Assembly: GCA_031549145.1 (NCBI GenBank)
Contig: JAVBQI010000014.1
Location: forward strand, 1-40,993
Source: JAVBSX01 sp031549145
GTDB taxonomy: Bacteria; Planctomycetota; Planctomycetia; Pirellulales; Thermoguttaceae
Length of the DNA: 40,993 bases
Direction of reading: 5' to 3'
Shown: positions 39,901 to 40,993 of the stretch, piece by piece
Layout: each line of letters opens with the position of its first letter
How positions within the stretch are numbered: the first letter of the stretch is position 1
Translations under genes and position numbers: made by a program
Notes under the pieces: generated by a model
The model's database searches: none
What the model was told of the DNA's origin: nothing
The model's input: only the letters and a program-made list of their open reading frames with translations

Positions 39901-40823
39901 TTCCAGCTTTGCGGTTCTTGCTTCGGCGGTTCGGGATTGTGGACCGCTTTCGCAATTTTATCGATCGCCTTGATATTGGCGACCGAATCGATGATCAGCA
40001 GGGAATTGCCCGGCATCGGGATAATATTGCAATATGTCCCTTTGAACGGGGCGATTTCCTTTTGCACGACGTTGATGTCCCGCCGCTCCAAAGGTAAAGT
40101 GTAGGCGACGAAATCGAAATTGCCTCGCTCGCCGATCGTCGATTCGTTGACCTGGGGAAGAAATTGCGGCAAGAGCTTGTCCCGCTTCAGGTTGAAAAGC
40201 ATCAGCGTCCGGTCTTTATGAACGAGCGTGTAACCGCTGAGAATCAGGCGGCTGTTGATCAAATCAAGCGCTTCGTTCGGCGTAAACTCGTCCTGGGAGG
40301 AAAAATCGAACGTTCCCGGCGGCGGGGCTTCCATTACCAGCTGCTTGCCGAGTTGATCGGCGAACCAGCGGAGCACCTGCTCCCAGTTTTGGTACTTGAA
40401 ACTGAAGCGAATGAACTTCTGCTCGAAAACTTTCGGCCAAATCCGCCGTTGTTCCGGCGTCAGGAGATCGGCCAACTTCTTGTCGCTCTCCGCGACGATC
40501 TTCTCTTGCGCGGCGATGTCCTCTTTCGCGACCCCGGCCAACGCTTGCGACCGCTCGGTCATGATTTTCTGGACTTCGAGCTTCTGCGCATCGCTCAATC
40601 CGACGCGAGCGGCGACATTTTCGTGCAGCAGCTGACCATATCCTTTTTGGGGATCGACCCGTTGAACCGGAGCGGTTTCGGCTTCGGCCGCCGGCTGTTC
40701 GGGTTCCGTTGCCGCAGGGGCCGGGGCGGGAGCGGCTTCTTGAGCGTTGAGGCTCCAACTGCAACCCCAAAAAGAGAAAACGACCAGACAAAAAAAGAAT
40801 CGACGGACCGTTGAGATACTCAT
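30939..40823 (-). CDS. Giant exported protein of about 38-40 tandem secretin-N-type domains
   Basis: 3,294 residues, ATG at 40823. Signal peptide 1-28 (MSISTVRRFFFCLVVFSFWG), then Ala/Pro/Glu-rich sequence. Residues about 60-130 are helical (VGLSDAQKLEVQKIMTERSQ, LLTPEQRRIW), like Spy/CpxP-type LTPEQ proteins. About 135-200 (FSFKYQNWEQVLRWFADQLG, FTPNEALDLINSRLILSGYT) looks like the secretin N0/STN domain. From about 235 on, units of 60-90 residues recur with a constant end: strand, helix, P.A.....D...N...VWATPEEH, helix. These are secretin N1-type (Secretin_N) folds. No pore-forming secretin domain is present. Two low-complexity linkers occur at about 2838-2896 and 2925-2985, a Gly/Tyr-rich loop near 3100 and a Tyr/Pro-rich end. 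Residues 1750-1958 and 1959-2168 are a duplicated three-domain block. Function unknown; a long periplasmic scaffold is the simplest inference. No Shine-Dalgarno is seen. Confidence 0.92.
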   Translation of the reverse strand: MSISTVRRFFFCLVVFSFWGCSWSLNAQEAAPAPAPAATEPEQPAAEAETAPVQRVDPQKGYGQLLHENVAARVGLSDAQKLEVQKIMTERSQALAGVAKEDIAAQEKIVAESDKKLADLLTPEQRRIWPKVFEQKFIRFSFKYQNWEQVLRWFADQLGKQLVMEAPPPGTFDFSSQDEFTPNEALDLINSRLILSGYTLVHKDRTLMLFNLKRDKLLPQFLPQVNESTIGERGNFDFVAYTLPLERRDINVVQKEIAPFKGTYCNIIPMPGNSLLIIDSVANIKAIDKIAKAVHNPEPPKQEPQSWKGYPIVKAEATEVESIITNFLKLSGYRSGNTLYYFATDKQHESLKGTIDLIESVSETRPKPLLEVYPMEGLIDTSPARLMYQARMSLYGFRADPTADFGQALSELIKKMAPDSVIAPNQVSNSLLVFAYPEDHVKIKELFEKLKSGPLPEFAPVVKVYTFKNLDQAADLAVSIRKTMSKLVPNATFSFDENKGQMIVVATGKEHELIGKTLEEIESQTLPDEDKIFVMYPVTTTQQTRFTNLFAQVKSSPEFRDVLELNDSRTNQLSIWATSRQHEKIREILKQIANPGSFEEGTVLAEAAPIDPATGKPVEGFATAAGNLRLGVFPLRNAYYYAVQQVIANMVPGAEVSADYRTNSILVYGTPQTVESVGKVIEQMDSDLDKTVLFFPLQRELSGDILSSFATLAPRATTVMDRKNMRLMVFGSKRDVGEIEKIISAENAAGVDSKDVIRTFVVTRNLPNDLLDFVRKMFPRSDIKFNADSKQVVVFGPEHEQDLIAKQVIEAEATLPPEEETKFYPLDRPVNDNLTTLIREATRKAGPIGEIRRDFDNPRLLIVRAIPLVQEQVAKALKNLDESLPTMGPNELRSFPITPEVRKRFEMIKDDFKRDHGEIKILDEDRKDILSVWGTPDQLNHIGELLEQLQKEVSPDMVEKRIIHTLQYVDFETVKTLLDDIYPGTKITEDKAGGRIIVRVRPEYYEPAKELIEQLDSRDPDQLRRSFKAYDVNGLYSWDTLGNSYHPIYFIRDLEKLVPNAKLSFDRYSQQVIVWGTPDEQKTIEEAIGNLQKDGDKTKQFDKFPLRRATPSTIIGMISRLYPYATVSYDSGTQSLIVEGGANQLRQIEALIEKLDPAEPGPTDPIVRFYKLKSKPETTLITTLRSLVPAAQIVPDDDAKQLMVVAKPDEHAIIEKNIKSIVETFTQPEEPMLFIYPVSGDQRKRLESFLDTARASSELRDVKVIADTTPGQVSIWARPSEHELISSILTQIQTNQDNELGLKIKVFSLAVLDPQTAQTVLQTSHPEAKLLPDSQKNRLIVWATEPNLLKVAATLKEIDSAIVNETQPRFESFNIDGARFDRSGSRYTTITNIYQVLSTVVPNGKFFPSINYQRLVVWATPKELEVVRNALNKIGYSDTPEDQPVPKVFDFKTLDPATVEEMLKQTVPDVLITHDSGSGKIIAFGRPRDINAVEKLINDIESSNVDTRIPFNYEITETKSEIVLESLKQFFPSLKMTEDPKTNRIMVWATPEEHVKIGELVEQANKDSGGDMTEKFVAYPITRMYYYSATMILREVLPEASVYADPYANKIIVKARKKEHKEIKELLESIQTKEDQYRVKFSVYPIGKAEPATIEAILQSLLRGARSMTPNDIKAQVQERRNFSGYVYDYSQSDYSYDPATVYNREGRSFYRVDASTQTAIVVAPEEDQKRVEDAIQSILKIAEGTGRPLAHFFTFNEVPVYTVLPTLQQIAPASQIIQTATAYDFVVYGIESDIEKITAFVKEVNDSGSSGAKREMMVITMPAGTRFSRDRIITMLYYLYPTSSSAPGPEPNQIITWNSAYLKDQIQKLIDEVCRPLPEGQQSVYKTYTIDNVQVADAIRWLKVICPNATIEQDTSRVDPYSGIPISPQTLMILATPVEHAEIEKAISEIDKAVPEEERAYARLYTLQELYAYSYFYIFRNLAPGTRLVQTENINDFIVYGTQKDQKLIRDFVDELNDQGPSDSKRRFDVLTIPAGTRYSRATLVQLVAGFFPYLYPGLGGEPNQIMVFGKKYQNEQAQQLIDRACAQIPEEEQTKPKWYPVKHIPDTSAVAWLTPLFPNASITKDARGDNINGFGIMVIATPLEHLMIEKTLADLDVDVPERIRPMPRLYDINIVSRGYYSATYYAIYYTFPSPQIVSIIPNWDRGTLIITATEETHERIEKFVKDFEAKQDALKPYLATYSLNQLSYFNVSPILARIAPSASITQGATFDTFQVWALPQEQADIADAVQKLETAALEREKLEKEGRVPAFKLYRIASKNATAISTLLARQYPAAVIYPYSIDQVFVWASPSDQEQIGRSVGVFAEAFPEQYLKKYFFKHIPLGEAYVALTQLFLPSEATFSMRTDTGDLTVQASEEYQEKVAKSIAFLDVPRPKNVEKYAQAYDLSDFYVGYQPYIISQVVSAIPTAVIFPSNLPSQMVVFCRQSEHEKVAQIVGEMIDKNPQRDYGMHMYTIKTAPATTAVSLLLSLTPNIRYGYGTDRHQLLIYGHKSDHEKIRQTVDALNQKDPDQSVPKVYRFQRATLASAYQVISMYYPSVEISYDSYADFLLIKAIPEEHEEIAKIAKELDAEDPLTQTSLQIHKTGSVDAATLYSALSILNTRNPRFLLVPDVSNKTLTAIATPEQHRFIDELISQIQGGGLADPNLKLEFYSVKYQQYYYTVEPLIRDVFADKGIDIDLSYDYYSSTMVIFARPEEQAIVQQILDSLKTAEQYIQVFAIQTLDLESIPMIVYQLFQDESYTQRPNVNVDYDANKVIARGTREQLEQIRNMLIQMGETQLLRESFDPIPSNGSKSRTTGPGSTTVPGAAVHGTNGPFSDAGPAEETGILSEQSGPVRTFRVQGDVDEALKELEKKWPHIRGNELMIREQGKPLIQERKPATPAGTPEAAPETTPPSEPKKDGSSRRDEDNTGSEEAGAFPFGPRATASLFFQVEKDDVVSQRANPFASQSGEGGSSSSRLAGFPDVYLLKNDDGTITIMSSDKDALNDVELQLKQLTSLSRIVLEGRDYTIYSVRKISATVIYMGLQTMLRDKLNPTLRRGGRGYYGYYGGYGGMGRRKPLELTVDPAMNTITARGSKSDREEVGRFIEVLEASQLEKTANVLKPINVPVENVAATEILRQVLAVFQQRLYMTPLPGGGYPRVVPNTTSNSLDIFAPEPLASDLQEYIVELDNKAPTQQAQKVHVLRPSTTNSSTIKEAIDAIQRSSVMKYMMSNPGYMYQQYPYYPAYPMPRY

Positions 40824-40993
40824 AATTTCGTAGCCAAATCCGAAAAAGCGGAAAAATGGATTTTCGTAAACGTAAATTCGGATTCCTTTCCGGAAGAAGA
40901 TATCCCTTCTCTCAGGTTATCGGTTTCGAGGACATATGTAAAGCATATTTGATAAAAATTGCCCGATCTTTATGTTTTTGCCAATCATCCCAT
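40824..40993. other. Upstream region of the giant gene
   Basis: 170 bases to the window edge. The promoter of the giant gene should lie here on the minus strand; AT-rich words around 40930-40955 (on that strand TTTACATATG) are possible but unproven. No gene, repeat or clear operator was seen. Confidence 0.4.

Noticed and set aside
40824..40993. ATG read on the minus strand at the window end (40991-40993) as a gene start
   Set aside because: It meets a TGA after two codons.

Overview
The window looks like a chromosomal segment of a planctomycete, most likely Pirellulales-like. This rests on an EF-G of the mitochondrial-EFG1-like type that planctomycetes carry, a twin-arginine Gfo/Idh oxidoreductase, several secreted proteins of a planctomycete style, loosely packed genes with little operon structure, and many palindromic repeats between genes. 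No rRNA, CRISPR array, prophage or intact insertion sequence was seen.

Layout. Positions 1-2.6 kb: the first codons of an unknown gene, a secreted SMP-30-like beta-propeller and an aldo/keto reductase, all on the minus strand. 2.6-3.8 kb: a largely non-coding stretch with a tRNA-Val(GAC) gene followed by what looks like a broken integrase. 3.8-6.1 kb: an enolase-superfamily protein lacking its catalytic lysines, then pdxA. 6.1-9.7 kb, minus: an EF-G gene and an exported TPR protein. 10-13.4 kb, plus: ruvX and ftsK, the latter with an unusual acidic tail. 14-17.8 kb: exported PDZ protein, exported Gly/His-rich protein and an exported protein of unknown function. 18-24.8 kb: an envelope gene group (a lipoprotein, its secreted paralogue, a DUF11-type surface protein, one ExbB and two ExbD proteins, and a membrane-anchored protein on the other strand). 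25-28.8 kb, minus: S46 peptidase and Gfo/Idh oxidoreductase. 29.2-30.7 kb, minus: ilvC and ilvN/ilvH. 30.9-40.8 kb, minus: one 3,294-codon gene for a giant exported protein made of about 38-40 tandem secretin-N-type domains with no secretin pore domain.

What stands out. First, the giant protein, which includes a visible three-domain block duplication of about 209 residues. Second, a dense set of palindromic elements. Several are built from short words tandemly repeated on one arm and complemented on the other, with different words at each locus. They lie very close to start and stop codons, in several cases supply the stop codon itself, and in one case sit in frame inside the EF-G gene. Third, a 157-bp TA-flanked MITE-like element with a truncated second copy that ends the SMP-30 gene.

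How the genes relate. ilvN and ilvC act together in branched-chain amino acid synthesis. ExbB, ExbD and ExbD form a probable proton-driven envelope machine whose neighbours are lipoproteins and secreted proteins. The rest look like single-gene units. All assignments were made by reading motifs; no database search was run.
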